Below, piece after piece: positions 31,976-43,184 of a stretch of 64,000 nucleotides of DNA (position 1 is its first letter; the number at the start of each line of letters is the position of its first letter). Origin of the DNA: Ctenosaura bakeri. Lineage: Eukaryota; Chordata; Lepidosauria; Squamata; Iguanidae. The translations under genes and the position numbers were made by a program. The DNA lies in contig CAOLHI010002516.1 of the NCBI GenBank assembly GCA_948474755.1, forward strand, positions 1 to 64,000, written 5' to 3'. The notes beneath the pieces were generated by a model. That model was not told where the DNA came from, searched no databases, and worked only from the letters and a program-made list of their open reading frames with translations.

Positions 31976-33650
31976 AAAGATCTTGCTAAGTTACCACCTT
32001 CTAGCAGACCTCCTAAATTGTGCTAATAATTCCCCAGCTTTGCATGGAGTACTGCCATCGTGGATGGATCCCTGAGTCACCCATGTTTTGGGGTAACATG
32101 GGAGAAAACAGAGGACTCACCCATTGAAGAGCCCATTCTGCAGCAACACAGATTAATTGGCAGTAGTCATCTTTTGACAGAAATAAAAAAAGATATCTGC
32201 TGAGAGAAGGACAATATGAGTAGAACAACCTTCCCCCATCTCCAGTAAGGAGTTCCTCCACCTGACAGAGGCCATAGGGAATCCTTCTCTTGTATCCCTA
32301 CTAAACAGTCATGTTGGTGGGGTTGGTAGGGCAGAGACATTATCTTCATCAGAGGATGGATGGGATCATATGCAAGAATACAGTCATACTCAGATACCCT
32401 GGAATCAAGTTGCAAGGGTTTTACATGTCATAAGCAGCAATTTGAACTATGTCTAGAAATAGTTATTGAACAACAGAATTGCATCATGTCCTGCAAATGT
32501 TGAGGCATTCTTGGCCAGCTGAATTTTCTGAACACTTTTTAAAGGCAGCCCCATGTAGAAAAAAAACTGATATATTGTTAAACTGCTTTTTCTACAAGAA
32601 ATTTCTCCTACTGTTTGACCAAAATATATCGTACTGTTGACTAAGATCCATTGTATTTACTTTTGCTTCTGGAGAAACTGTGAACTATGTCCTTTTCTTT
32701 CTTCTGTGTTACAGTCTTTCAGGTATTTGGAGGCTGCTATCATGTTCTTTCTGTCTTCTGTTCTACCCACTTTCTTCAGAAGAAAAATCTGAAGTGAGAC
32801 ATAAAATATCTGAAAGGTTGGCATCCAGTTCTGTGCTGTCCCAAAGGGCAGGACTAGAATGAGAGGTTAAGCTCAAGGCTCTTTGATCATTAATCTTTGT
32901 TATCTAAACATGAATATTAGTAGTGTGCCAAAGCACTGAAAATTGAAGGCAAGCAGATTTCTTAGAAGGTATTCTGTCCAAACACAAAGTGAATTTTGTT
33001 GGGAAAAGTGAGAGATAATGATGGATTTTTCAATCAGAGTAGTCAATTGACAAGGCAGAAGTTGAATAAGAATCAGTCCCATACCTGCCCACCCACCCAC
33101 ACTGGGGGTCTAGTAGACAAAACAAACATGATCATAAAAGTACCCTTATTTAAAAAAAAAAACAAAACTCTTCCCCATTGACCACTAAATGCACATGTTT
33201 ATACAGGAGCTAAAAAGCAGGTTTGGAGAAGGCTAAAGGAGAAGATTTTGGTAGCTCTGCCTGGCTGTATGTTATGTTATGTCCGTCCCCCCCACACACA
33301 CACACACTGCTTCTGTGGGACTGTAAGAGCTTTTGGATAAAGGTTTCATTGTATAATTTAATTGCCTTGTTTGCAGAATTTTACAGCAGGGAACACATGT
33401 CATCATCTTCCTCTTTCAATCCTCTGTTTTCTTTTCTTTCTTTCTTTTTAATCAATCCCGCCTCCCCTCAAAAAAATTAAAGTAGAAAAATATCATAGGA
33501 CCGAGCTTCTGAAACAGATAGTAAAGCAGAAGGTCAGGAATTCGCCAGCTCTTGAGACAGACGGTGACACTTCCTAGCAGCTACACCACACAGACATGGA
33601 CTTGACAGGACCCTCTGCAGCTGAATGCAGATAGGAAAAGGATGATCTAT
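31976..33650. other. Non-coding stretch, nothing recognised
   Basis: No gene. A short (CA) run lies near 33287-33306. Small frames here have no domain. Confidence 0.45.
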
Positions 33651-33654
33651 AATG

Positions 33655-33990
33655 CTGGGAACACTTAAAGAAGAAATGATCATTAATCAGGCAACATCTG
33701 TGGAAGGCTGCTAGACCATAAATATCCCAGCACCTCCTTTGAGAAGTTTGTTACTGACAACCAGCCATTCTGGAGGAAGCAATACTTTTCATCTCTTGAT
33801 TCTTGGCTTGTGTTTCTGAAGAACCTTGGACCCTGCTTTGTTTGCTGACCATGCTACTCAACATTTCCTTGGATTTATTACTTTATTTTGCTGACTTAAA
33901 CTGCCTAGACTCCAAGATCTGCAACTGCTGATAAGTTCCTCCACACCACTGAGGCTGCTGTGTTCTCTGCTGCCTGACAGACTGTGCCCC
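33655..33990 (+). mobile_element. Possible Gypsy-like LTR fragment
   Basis: ATTAATCAGGCAACA and CCTTGGACCCTGCTTTG share order and wording with the stretch 41950-42180 (TTAATCAGGCCACAG, GTTGGACCTTTGTC). The style is that of retrotransposon LTRs, but no ends were found. Confidence 0.28.
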
Positions 33991-35615
33991 TGGCCTGCCT
34001 CTAAAACAGGAGAATAGCTTAATTTGGAGTTGCAGCATCTCCTACCCATGGAAAGTACCATGCATAGGTGGTGGCAGCAACAGTACTCAGGAAGATGATG
34101 ATAACAACTCCCCAGTTGGGTTCCACTAAGTCCCATAACTGTAATCAAGTTTTGATGCAGAGAGGGCAGGGTACCATCACTAAAGGAAGTCAGACAATGT
34201 AGTTTGGATGGGAAGGAGAACTAATTTTGACCCTTCCACTGCCTCTTCTCCTACAGATAATAGCTGAGATTCTCACCTCAGAAACAAAGAGGAAGTATGA
34301 CTCCCCACCTCCTCTGTACATGAAAGAATGGGGAGCAGCTATGCTTGAAGTAGAAGTTTTCATGCCTAATGCCCAGCAAGGATATAATTGAGCAAAAGGC
34401 TGGCAGGAGAAAAGGACTGGAATTTTTTGATAACCAAGAATGACCCTTTTAAAATTCCCTGCTCAGATCTTTGCTATTTGTTGAAGTGAAATTAACTTCC
34501 CCAACAATACATTGTAGTGAGCTATTGTTAATTGGAGGAGGATGTTGAGCTAGACTTGAATGGTCAAATAAGATCTTTTCACTCACTAAAAGACCTCCCT
34601 CCCCAGGGATGAAAACTGCTGCTGTGGGTTTGTTGATATTGAGGCTCAGCACTTTTTCTTCAAAGTCAACAAACCTGATGTAGAAATTTCCATGGTTGGT
34701 GGCTTCTCTATCAGTAGGGCATTCCACTCTGGGTTTTATCCCAAACTTTAAACAAGCTATATCCTAAACAAATTCAGCATCTAGAAAAGATTTGTTGAAA
34801 TTCAAAGTTCTCTAATGGAAATAGAAACTATCAGCTAACTCTTGTGCTGCAAAAAGAAAATCCTATGTTGAGGATGCTGGATGCTGTCCATTCTCATGTT
34901 ATTACGGTGCAGGTTGATGTTGTGCTCCCCCTTTTTCTTTTCTCATACAGTCTTAGGATGCTGCTGCCAATGTTCACCACGGAAAGTGACTGCTACACTG
35001 CCCTTAGCTAGTTTGCTACTTAATGACTATCAGCTGATCCTAATAAACTGATTGTTTTCCCATGAATTACTATACATACACTATGTATATCTGTATGTTG
35101 GGGAAAATCAATCTAGATTAACGTAGCTTCTTTTATTGGCGGGGGCATGGGTATGGGGACTCTCATGGCAAGATTCAAAAATGTATCACTATACCATGAA
35201 TACACAGTTCCACACGTGGGTCAGGATCCAGTCGCGTATTTATGCCACTGGGAAAGGGATGGAAAACCTCTTCCTCAGTGCAACTCCCATGCACCCCTAG
35301 AACATGCTTTGTTACACTGGAGATGCTCTCGAGATGGTATTTGTGTGCATGGAAGCTCTCAGGATAAAGTTCCACTGCATTGGCAGTCAGCTGTCAGTGT
35401 GGTCTTGGATGTAGCTCTTGTTCTTGATTTAATGCTACAGGCAAATAGCTGGCCATCTCAGTTCTCATGTGAAAAGCAAGAAAAATCAATCTTCTCTCTC
35501 TGCCTGAAAAGGAGGGGGTGATTCTCTGAGGACTTTATAAGCAGATATAGGTTGACAATTTGCACCAAGCAGCACACTTATACTTTCTCTTTGACAGTGT
35601 GTAACTCCCCCATTA
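33991..35615. other. Non-coding stretch, nothing recognised
   Basis: No gene recognised. The 124-codon frame at 35147-35521 has no identifiable domain and overlaps a frame on the other strand. Confidence 0.4.
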
Positions 35616-35617
35616 GG

Positions 35618-35675
35618 CCTGCCTTAGGGATGCCATAAGTCAGAAACAACTTGAAGGCATACAACAACAATACAA
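35618..35675 (+). repeat. 3' tail of a BovB-type SINE or LINE
   Basis: GATGCCATAAGTCAGAAACA, then ACTTGAAGGCATACAACAAC, is the same tail that ends the SINEs at 41190 and 60271. The head is missing, so this is a 5'-truncated insertion. Confidence 0.72.
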
Positions 35676-37841
35676 CAAACCTAGTTATGCAACAAAATTA
35701 ATCATACAGCATATTGAAGACCAAATCACAGTGAGACTCCATTTGTTCAACATACCCTGCACCTGTCTGTGTGAAATTTGGTAGGCTTACCATTTTAAAT
35801 TTTCTGTAATGATTTAATGAATTTTTAAAAATTACTCAATGATGATGCATTAGCATTAGCATTATCAACTCCAAGCTCCAAACGATATATATGATGAGGG
35901 TAGGGAAGGAAGATTCCATTTGCAAACAAATAAGAATGAATACAGACAGCATCAGAACTCAGCTTGAAGGTCCTAATCCAAAGCTATCACATAAGCAACC
36001 CAGAAGTAGATCCAGCCCAGAACTACTTCAATTTGCTTTCATAGTTCCCAGTGTCACATATTACTTTAGCAGGATTGCTATGATAATAAGCAGGTAAAAG
36101 ATTTCCACTATGAAACAAAATAGCATCTAAGCAAACTAATCCTTAGTTCTATTAGTCAAAGGAGAAACGAGGTTAAATATACTGTCCTGCTGGGCTTGTT
36201 TTTACACACATTTTAAAAAATGCTTTCCTTCCAGAGATTTTTTTTATAAAAAATATGCTGAAGACATAAATACATTGCTCACTTGGCTGCATGTGATTCA
36301 TGTACTTTGATTTACAAACAAATCCTTTGTGATTTGAGCTAATATTCTTTATGCAAGTAATACACAAGTGCTTGCAAAATGACTTTTAAAGAAAGATTAA
36401 TGCACAAATTCTGAAGGACGATATTTACATGATCACCTCCCATGTTCATTAAAGTGTATATTTTCATGAAGAAAACACTGAAGAAAAACCATGTTTTAAG
36501 CTTAAATCCTACGCAGTTTATTTTCCACTATAGAAACAGGATTTGGCAGTGATAGTAAGAGGTTTTCTTGCTATGTTTCTAGGAATTCTAGCTATTTTCT
36601 ACATTCTGTCCTGCAAATCTTTAAGCATGTGGTGTTCAACATTATATTATTTTACTGCCAGTAGACAATGACAAGGCAGTTTCCATGCAAAACAGAGGAG
36701 ACCATGTTGCTTCATCTTTTCATTCAAATGATAAAACAAAACAGATTTTCTTACTTTCTGATAAGTAGCTGTTTTTAAAGAGTGCTTTCAGCCATCATGC
36801 AGAAGCAGGGTATAGCAAGAGATGATCAGACTTCCTCTTCTGCTCTTCTTCTTTCCAAGTCCTTAACAAAAACATTGTTGCTGAATATGGCAATCTATGG
36901 TTTCAGAAAATCATAGTTTACTCTCAGACAAGAATTTCAAACTATAGTGAAACTATACTGTGGAATCCTTCTCAAATAGCAAATTATCATCTTCTCAAAC
37001 CATAATTTGCCATAATTTGAGATACAGCAGCAAACAATACTTTGCCAAGAATTCAGAAAAAGGGATTCTGAAAAGCCAATTCTCATACCCGCTTCAGGGA
37101 TCAGATGTACCAAAACCTTAAACAGCCTTGCTATCCTGCTACTCTGAATGAGAATAATCTACACATTTACCATTATTTTGTTCTTGTAAGTAGTTCAGCT
37201 AGTTGAAAAGTAATTTTGAAGTTCATTTTGATCTAATCTTTGACCCATCTACTCAGCATTTGTCTTTCTGTCTCAGTGATTGTTCTGGATATATTCTTGG
37301 CTCATGCTTATACCTTCTCGCTCTCTGTTTGATCTCCCAACTATTCCTTTTTCTTTGTCATCACTTTCTTCTTTCTTTTCCCCTTTCTGGCTCACCCCCT
37401 TTCTGTTAAGATGCCTTTTCATGATTACCAGTGAATTATTATAGATTCTGTTTCTTCTCACATTGCTCCTCTCTTATCCCCTGTTCTGCTCATGTTCATC
37501 CCCCAGTTCTGCTGTACTCCACTTCTTCCACTTTGTCACCAACACTAGACCTTTTTGTTCTACCTGTTCCATATCGGTCTTGACTTTGCCAACCTCCGTT
37601 AATATTTTCCTTGAGTTTGCTATCTTTGTTCTTGTTCCCATGGGTTTTTAAACACTCTGGCACATAAATCCCAAATTCTTATTAATTTCAGATTACATTT
37701 TGTTCTTTTTTTTACTTGGTCATTATTCTGCTGAACGAACTTACATTTTCTAAGCTTATTCATTAGAGTTGTTCCATTTGGCACCATTTTCTATATTCAA
37801 TTCACTTCTTCCCCATTCCTTCTATCTCTTTCTTCTGAATC
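35676..37841. other. Non-coding AT-rich stretch
   Basis: No gene. Around 36890-37030 the words AATCATAGTTT, AAACTATAGTG and AACCATAATTTG recur on both strands, hinting at an old inverted-repeat element without resolvable ends. Confidence 0.35.
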
Positions 37842-37844
37842 TAA

Positions 37845-38156
37845 GGTCATTTCTGTCCTACACTGATACAGTGCTATTATTCCACTTTCAACATCCAGTA
37901 GAATTCTGGAGTTTGTAGTTTATTGAGACCAAAGAGCTCTCTGGCTGAGAATTCTGAATGCCCTTCCCTAAACTGCAAATCATAGGATTCCAAAAGATGT
38001 TGAAAGTGGAATAATAGCACTACATAATAATAATAGCCAGCCTGCCCCTCCTGAAACTGCAAACCCCAGGATTCCATAGGATATTGAAAGTGAAATAATC
38101 GCACTATAAGAGGGTAGTGCTGAAATGGCCTACAACAGTGTAGTGTGGAAAGGGCC
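37845..38156. mobile_element. Family F1 element with a nested half F1
   Basis: The outer element starts GGTCATTTCTGTCC and ends GTGTGGAAAGGGCC, with F1 arms containing CACTTTCAACATCCAGTAG and GATGTTGAAAGTGGAATAA. Near its right end (about 38024-38130) sits half of another F1, CCCCTCCTGAAACTGC through GTGCTGAAATGGCC. The outer end then resumes ACAACAGTGTAGTG. Flanks are TAA and TTA. Confidence 0.75.
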
Positions 38157-38375
38157 TTAGTCATGTGTTTCAACAAGTGTACTTGACCTGGTTGTAGATT
38201 TGTAGCGCAGTGTGTATATTTGTCCAGAAGTAAATTCTCCTGAGTTTAGTGAAACAAATCAAATATCACAGCTGTACAATGCAATCCCATGGATTTTTTT
38301 TTTAAATCATAGTAATGATGTTTAGTATCCCAGCCCAAGAGTGCCAGTGGTACAAGATTAATTCTTTTTACCCAG

Positions 38376-38600
38376 GAAAGCTGAAGGCAAAAGAAAAAGA
38401 GGAAAACTGCATTACAAATAGACTGACTCAGTCAAGGAAGACACAGCTCTGAGTCTGGAAAATATAAGCATGGCTGTTAAGAACGAGATCTTTTGGAAGG
38501 CTTCTCATTCATAGAGACACCATAATTAAAGACAAATTTACAACACAGGACAAAAATAACAATCACAAGAATCATACACAAAAGAGCCATGTAATATCTC
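38376..38600 (+). mobile_element. RTE-BovB LINE 3' end
   Basis: Translation gives KAEGKRKRGK, TDSVKEDTALSLENISMAV and KNEIFWKASHS, matching the C-terminal BovB RT pattern (EG.RKRGR.....DSIKEA..L.L..L..AV.DR..WR). An ACA-rich tail follows. One stop interrupts it; 5'-truncated. Confidence 0.75.
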
Positions 38601-39408
38601 TTTGCTACATTCTCTCATTGGACTCTAGTGCAGGAATGGCCGTGAGGGTTCGTGATGCTGGCTGAAGAGAACACACACATACAGACATATATGCACATAT
38701 CCCAGCAATCTTTGTTCATAATTGGAGAGCCTTCTCTCTACCCTCCTCCCCTAGTGAGGAAATATTAGATCTCTAGGTGATGGAATTAAGATTGTTTTCT
38801 TTGTGCCTTATCCCAGTAATCCTGATACAAGTTGCTTTCCCTACCCCGTTGCTGGCAATTTGTAAACAAAGTATTATCTCTATGAATAGCAGGGGTGGGT
38901 GAATGCCATGGTGGAGTATCAGGGCATTCATGAAGGGCTATATGGGATCCTGAAGCAATCTATGCAACCTGCTCTAAGATGATCAATAAGTAGATCCAAG
39001 AGTGGATCTATTCAGAGGAAATGGCAAGACTATAGAAGACTCAACTGAGACATAAGTAGCCATTGGTCTTCTTCTCACCCTTAACTGCCATGTAATAGAA
39101 ATGCTTTGAGCTGGTTGCAGGTAAGAAAGTGAGATAAGAGAGTGAGACCTACTCCACCATATCAGTTGAGAGACCAGACTGCCATTTAACTCCCTTCCTT
39201 CTTCTGGTTGGTGTACAAACTAGTCCATGAATTTCCTTTTCCCCTCTCTACTGTCCTCATCCCTTTTTGTATTATGTCTTTAATACTATAAACTTGTAGG
39301 TAGGGACAGTCCGTTTTTTCTTAACTTGCATACAGAGCTGTGTATTCCAGGCACTTTATAAATAAGGAAATAAATCACCTAGATTTTTGAAGGCTGCCAT
39401 TAACTTCT
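38601..39408. other. Non-coding stretch, nothing recognised
   Basis: No gene or named repeat identified. Confidence 0.45.
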
Positions 39409-39410
39409 TT

Positions 39411-39645
39411 GTTATTTGTCATTAATTGCCATCAGGTTGTCTTTGACTTATGCTGACCTGATGAATGAGAGACTCCAAGATACCTGGTTATTAACAGTCT
39501 TGCTCAGGACTTGGAAAGTCAGAGCTGTGGTTTACTTGATTAACTCTACCCAGTCATAATGCAGCCTTCTTAGTGACTTGTACTTTAACAAGAATTATTA
39601 TCTTTTCTTATGAGTCATGTTGTCTCATAGATACATAAGAACTTA
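39411..39645 (-). mobile_element. RTE-BovB LINE 3' end, antisense
   Basis: On the minus strand, ATGAGACAACATGACTCATA, then CAAGACTGTTAATAACCAGG and CTCATTCATCAGGTCAGCAT follow the same BovB RT C-terminus and tail as the plus-strand copies. Frames are broken. Confidence 0.7.
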
Positions 39646-40308
39646 GAACTGTTTGAGTACTTATAAAACATATTTTCCCCAAGAAACTGGGGATACAAAG
39701 CCCTGTATCCTAAAAGTACAGGTTCCATTTATTTTGGGGGTGCTCAGAATTAGCAATTTCCCATGGCTTGCACAATAAATACATAGGACTAAATGTGATT
39801 GTTGGCTCTAGCTAAAGTAGACCCATGGAATCATACAGTTTACCTAAGCGTTGGCTTACCAAGTTCCTGTTGATTTAATAAATCTACTCTAGGCTATAAG
39901 CTATAAATCATTAATTCATATAGTGTAATATCACTGTTTATAGCATACTGTGTGGATTTCTGTAATCAGGAAAGTCCCTGTTTTTTAAGCGCTATATTAA
40001 TTACCAGCACCATCTGTGCCAAACAATAGGGAAACAATATTTTAATTCTTCATGCATGTCAGTTATCTTAACATTAAACCCTGCAGTTTTGTTGCTATGA
40101 TTTACCTGTTTAATAATTTAAATACCTTATGTTCTTACAAGGTTAAAACTGTGAATACATGAATCAAAATTAAATATACTAACAAGTTCAACATAGATCT
40201 ATTTCATTGTTTTTATTTGCATACTGACTGATAGATTTACTTACACACACCCCTGATATTATCGGCAATAAAATCCTATGATCAAAACCTTAGTTGTCCA
40301 TATTGAAA
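39646..40308. other. Non-coding stretch; candidate conserved block at 39930-40150
   Basis: Around 39985-40060 the sequence reads AAGCGCTATATTAATTACCA, then GCACCATCTGTGCC and AACAATAGG. A homeodomain-type TAATTA, an E-box CATCTG and a Sox-type AACAAT cluster within 60 bases, with no repeat signature. It is enhancer-like by composition only. Confidence 0.3.
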
Positions 40309-40310
40309 TA

Positions 40311-40930
40311 CAGTGCTCCTTCCAGTTTTGTGAGAGTTAATGGCACAGGACCCCTACAAAAGTGAAAATATCACAAATAAACTGAAGGCTATTTTAGAAG
40401 TAGCCAGCTGCAGCAACAGTGGCCAACTGAGTCTCACCACCCTCTTCCTCCTACCTGTGCTTCGCAGCCTCCCACCATCCAGTGCTTCCCTCCACTTCTC
40501 TTCCCTCCATGCCTCTCTCCAGTCCCAAAAACAGCAGTCCCTCACTTCTCTTCCTGCATATGTTGGAAACTTCAGCTTCTCTCAGATTCTCACACCAGCA
40601 AAACCCAACAGCACTACACTCTTATAGAGTGATTATTCCACTTTCAACATCCTATGGAATCCTGGGGTTTGCAGTTTCAGGAGGGGCTAGCTGGCCCCTC
40701 CCAAAACTGCAAACCCCAGGATTCCATAGGATGTTGAAAGTGGAATAATCATGCTATAAGAGTGTAGTGCGGAAATGACCTGGGTTTTAACCTTTTCCCC
40801 GCCCCACCACACCTCTCTCCAGTTCCAACAGCAGCAGCCCCTCATTTCTCTTCGTGAACATATAGGAAACTTCACCCCTTTCCCAGATTTTCAGAACAGG
40901 AAAACTCAACCTTGGTTTACCAAAATGACC
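40311..40930. mobile_element. Tigger-like element, left part, with duplicated segment
   Basis: The left end CAGTGCTCCTTCCAGTTTTG, preceded by TA, and the block CCCTACAAAAGTGAAAATAT match the element at 10070-10555 (CCTCCACAAAAGTGGAAAAA). No right terminal repeat was found. Two segments, 40512-40606 and 40811-40911, are direct repeats (CCTCTCTCCAGT...AACAGCAG...TTCTCTTC), and an F1 element lies between them. Confidence 0.55.
40609..40780. mobile_element. Palindromic element, family F1, left end missing
   Basis: A hairpin with arms TTTCAACATCCTATGGAATC...GATTCCATAGGATGTTGAAA, ending GTGCGGAAATGACC. The left arm begins CACTACACTC; the expected GGCCATTTCCG is absent, so the 5' end was lost or replaced. 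Confidence 0.82.
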
Positions 40931-41189
40931 AGCAGCCTTCCATCATCTGAAAAAAGCTGACGTTTCCAATGGCAAACAGTGAAGTTTCCCACAGTGGCTA
41001 ACCAGATCTTTATAGGAAGCCTACAAGTAGAACTACATGATTTCCCAAAACAATTTGGGATGTGTGAATGCCAGATGAGAATACCTAGTTCAGAAATATG
41101 TTTTACTCACAGCAGAGAGAAAACTGTGGAAATTATTTATACTCACTTGTGTGAATGAAATAGTCTAATATTAACATACTGTCTAGTTC

Positions 41190-41416
41190 AAGGCATAATG
41201 GTTTGAGCATTGGACTATGACTCTTAAGACCAGGGTTTTGAATCTTTCTCAGCCATAGAAATCCACTGTGTAACCCTGGGCAGGTCATACTCTCTCAGCC
41301 TCAGAGGGAGACAAAGGCAAACCCCCTCTGAATAAATCTTTCCAATAAAAACCCATGTTAGGTTCACATGTTCATTCTCAGAAGCAGAAGTGACTTGAAG
41401 ACACTCAGCAACAACA
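41190..41416 (+). repeat. tRNA-derived SINE with BovB-like tail
   Basis: The head AAGGCATAATGGTTTGAGC is an A-box and GACCAGGGTTTTGAATC holds the B-box of a tRNA-type promoter. The body continues ACCCTGGGCAGGTCA and CCTCAGAGGGAGACAAAGGC. It ends AGTGACTTGAAG...CAACAACAAC, the BovB-like 3' end used to borrow the LINE machinery. It is flanked by ACTGTCTAGTTC (41178-41189) and ACTGTCTAGCT (41417-41427). It is not a functional tRNA gene. Confidence 0.88.
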
Positions 41417-41427
41417 ACTGTCTAGCT

Positions 41428-41823
41428 TGGAGTGGGCAACTGTACAAGGCTAGGGAGCCACATTACTCCCCCCAGCAGACTTTGGAAGGCTGCACCCCCA
41501 CTTCACTCTTCTTTGCAAAATGTATTCTTTTTCCTCTCCATAGGCCCCTAGGATATGTGGAGAACATTTTCAGTCCTCCCCCTACCAGCCATTTTAGGCC
41601 TAAAAGAGGCTTTCTTTTTTAACAACAGGAACTGGTTGGAAGTCATTTCCTGTTTACTTCTCCCATTTTTAAGGCCTTTATGGAACCTGCAATGGCCCAG
41701 AGTTGCCCATAAACATGATCTGCATGTCCCCCACAGCCCCTGGAGAGCCCTGGTGTGCCCTGGGGGATATAAAAACAGCCATGGTGGCACATGTGGCCAT
41801 GGGTAACACTTTGCCCACCTCTG
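41428..41823. mobile_element. hAT-like non-autonomous transposon, copy 2
   Basis: Ends TGGAGTGGGCAAC and TTGCCCACCTCTG are inverted repeats of the type at 13981-14322. The 8-bp flanks GTCTAGCT (41420-41427) and GTCTAGTT (41824-41831) differ at one base, as expected of an hAT insertion. The target was the SINE's own right-hand duplication, so the element is younger than the SINE. Confidence 0.82.
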
Positions 41824-41889
41824 GTCTAGTTCCTTAACTAGAAGGAGTTTCAAACTACAATTTCTTTGACTGTGCTTTAGTATTATAAG

Positions 41890-42264
41890 ATTTTTGTGTC
41901 TTTGTCATGCCCATGCTCCGGGACCCAGATAGGACTCTTCACAACAGCCACACCCTAGAAGCACGAGATGAACTGTTCTTACGGCAGCCAGTGCAAGTGG
42001 AAAAGGAAGAGCTCGTTAATCAGGCCACAGATGGCCAGGATGCTAAGGCTATCTAATCAAAGGTCAGGATGCAGAAGGCTGCTGAAATCTACTGACTTCA
42101 TTGGTGGTTACAGCCTTGCTGACTTCTGCATTCTCTGCTCATGTTCTTCAGACGTTGGACCTTTGTCTGAACTATAGATTCTGTTCATGAATACTCTCTA
42201 CCTGGACTCTTGGTAAGTTCAGACTCAGTACTTCTGGACTGCACGATCTTTTACACTATGTATA
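41890..42264. other. Unassigned, LTR-like stretch
   Basis: It resembles 33655-33990 in wording (TTAATCAGGCCACAG; GTTGGACCTTTGTC) and may be part of a Gypsy-type LTR cut by the LTR that follows. Ends not found. Confidence 0.3.
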
Positions 42265-42946
42265 TGGGTACTATTGCAGGGACACGAATTGGAGATTAAA
42301 AGTATGCTTTATTGAGGGATATCACAATCGTGCACAAGACCCAAGCAGTCTTACACCCACATAAAACTAACTAAAGGAAAGGAGGAAAAGATTGGATAGC
42401 GAGAAGATAGGGTGATGTGGGTAATATTTGCCTATCCTACAGACAAGAGACAAAACAACGTGGCTCAGACAAAGGGTCTGAGGGTAGTAAAGAAACAGGA
42501 ATTGGAGCAGCAAAGTGATGGCCTATGTCCAGAGTACTGTGAGTCATCTGGCTCAGAGCCAGAGTTTAAATACCCTGTTACCACCCTGAGGAGGAAGGTG
42601 TTAATGGCTCTCTGGCAGAGTAGACAATGGGATCTGGAACAGGCTAATGGTTTTAGCATCAGGTGACAAATCGTTAATGAGAATTGTGACCCTTAATGGC
42701 TGGGCGGGCAAGGAAACAAAGGAGAGTCTTGGTGACAAGAGGAAGCAGGTTGAAGACAATCAATGGGTAATTTTGGGTGCTTTTGTTTCTGAAGGTTGAG
42801 TTGTTGAGAAGACATTTGCAAGCTCATTAACACCAGAGCTTCCTTGACTATGATCTGGACATGGCTTGAGGTCCCATCTGACCTACTTTCACATGTGTTC
42901 AGCCAGTCCTCTTTCTCAGCATGGTTTTTCAGCCATAACAGTATCA
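42265..42946 (-). mobile_element. ERV-type solo LTR, copy 2
   Basis: Minus-strand order: TGATACTGTTATGGC at the 5' end, ACTGGCTGAACAC, AAAGTAGGTCAGATG, a TATA-like GTATTTAAACTC, CTCGCTATCCAATC, then AATAAA (complement of 42308-42313) and a short 3' section. It aligns along its length with 31221-31969. Flanks GTATA and GTATC are a possible 5-bp duplication if the end is at 42940. It has no coding interior. Assignment to ERVs is by LTR layout, not by a protein. Confidence 0.68.
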
Positions 42947-43184
42947 TAGAGTGGGGATGTACAGTATGGTAACAAATTCATATGGGTACCTGTCTCCTTC
43001 TTCCCTGACTGTTAAATGTATACTTAGGAGACTTTGCTGAGAGACATCATCTTTGAAAGTCCAAGCATGTATCATTTATCAGATCATTTCTAACTATATT
43101 CTTATTAATCTCAGAGAATCCAAAAGTTTAGAGACAGGACTAACCTCTACACTGAAGCCATGCTGATTCTTCTTCAACAATTTC

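Noticed and set aside
41903..42347. A solo LTR starting TGTCATGCCC and ending CAAGCA with GTCTT on both sides.
   Set aside because: Its last 80 bases belong to the minus-strand LTR 42265-42946, shown by homology with 31221-31969. The 5-bp match is probably chance.
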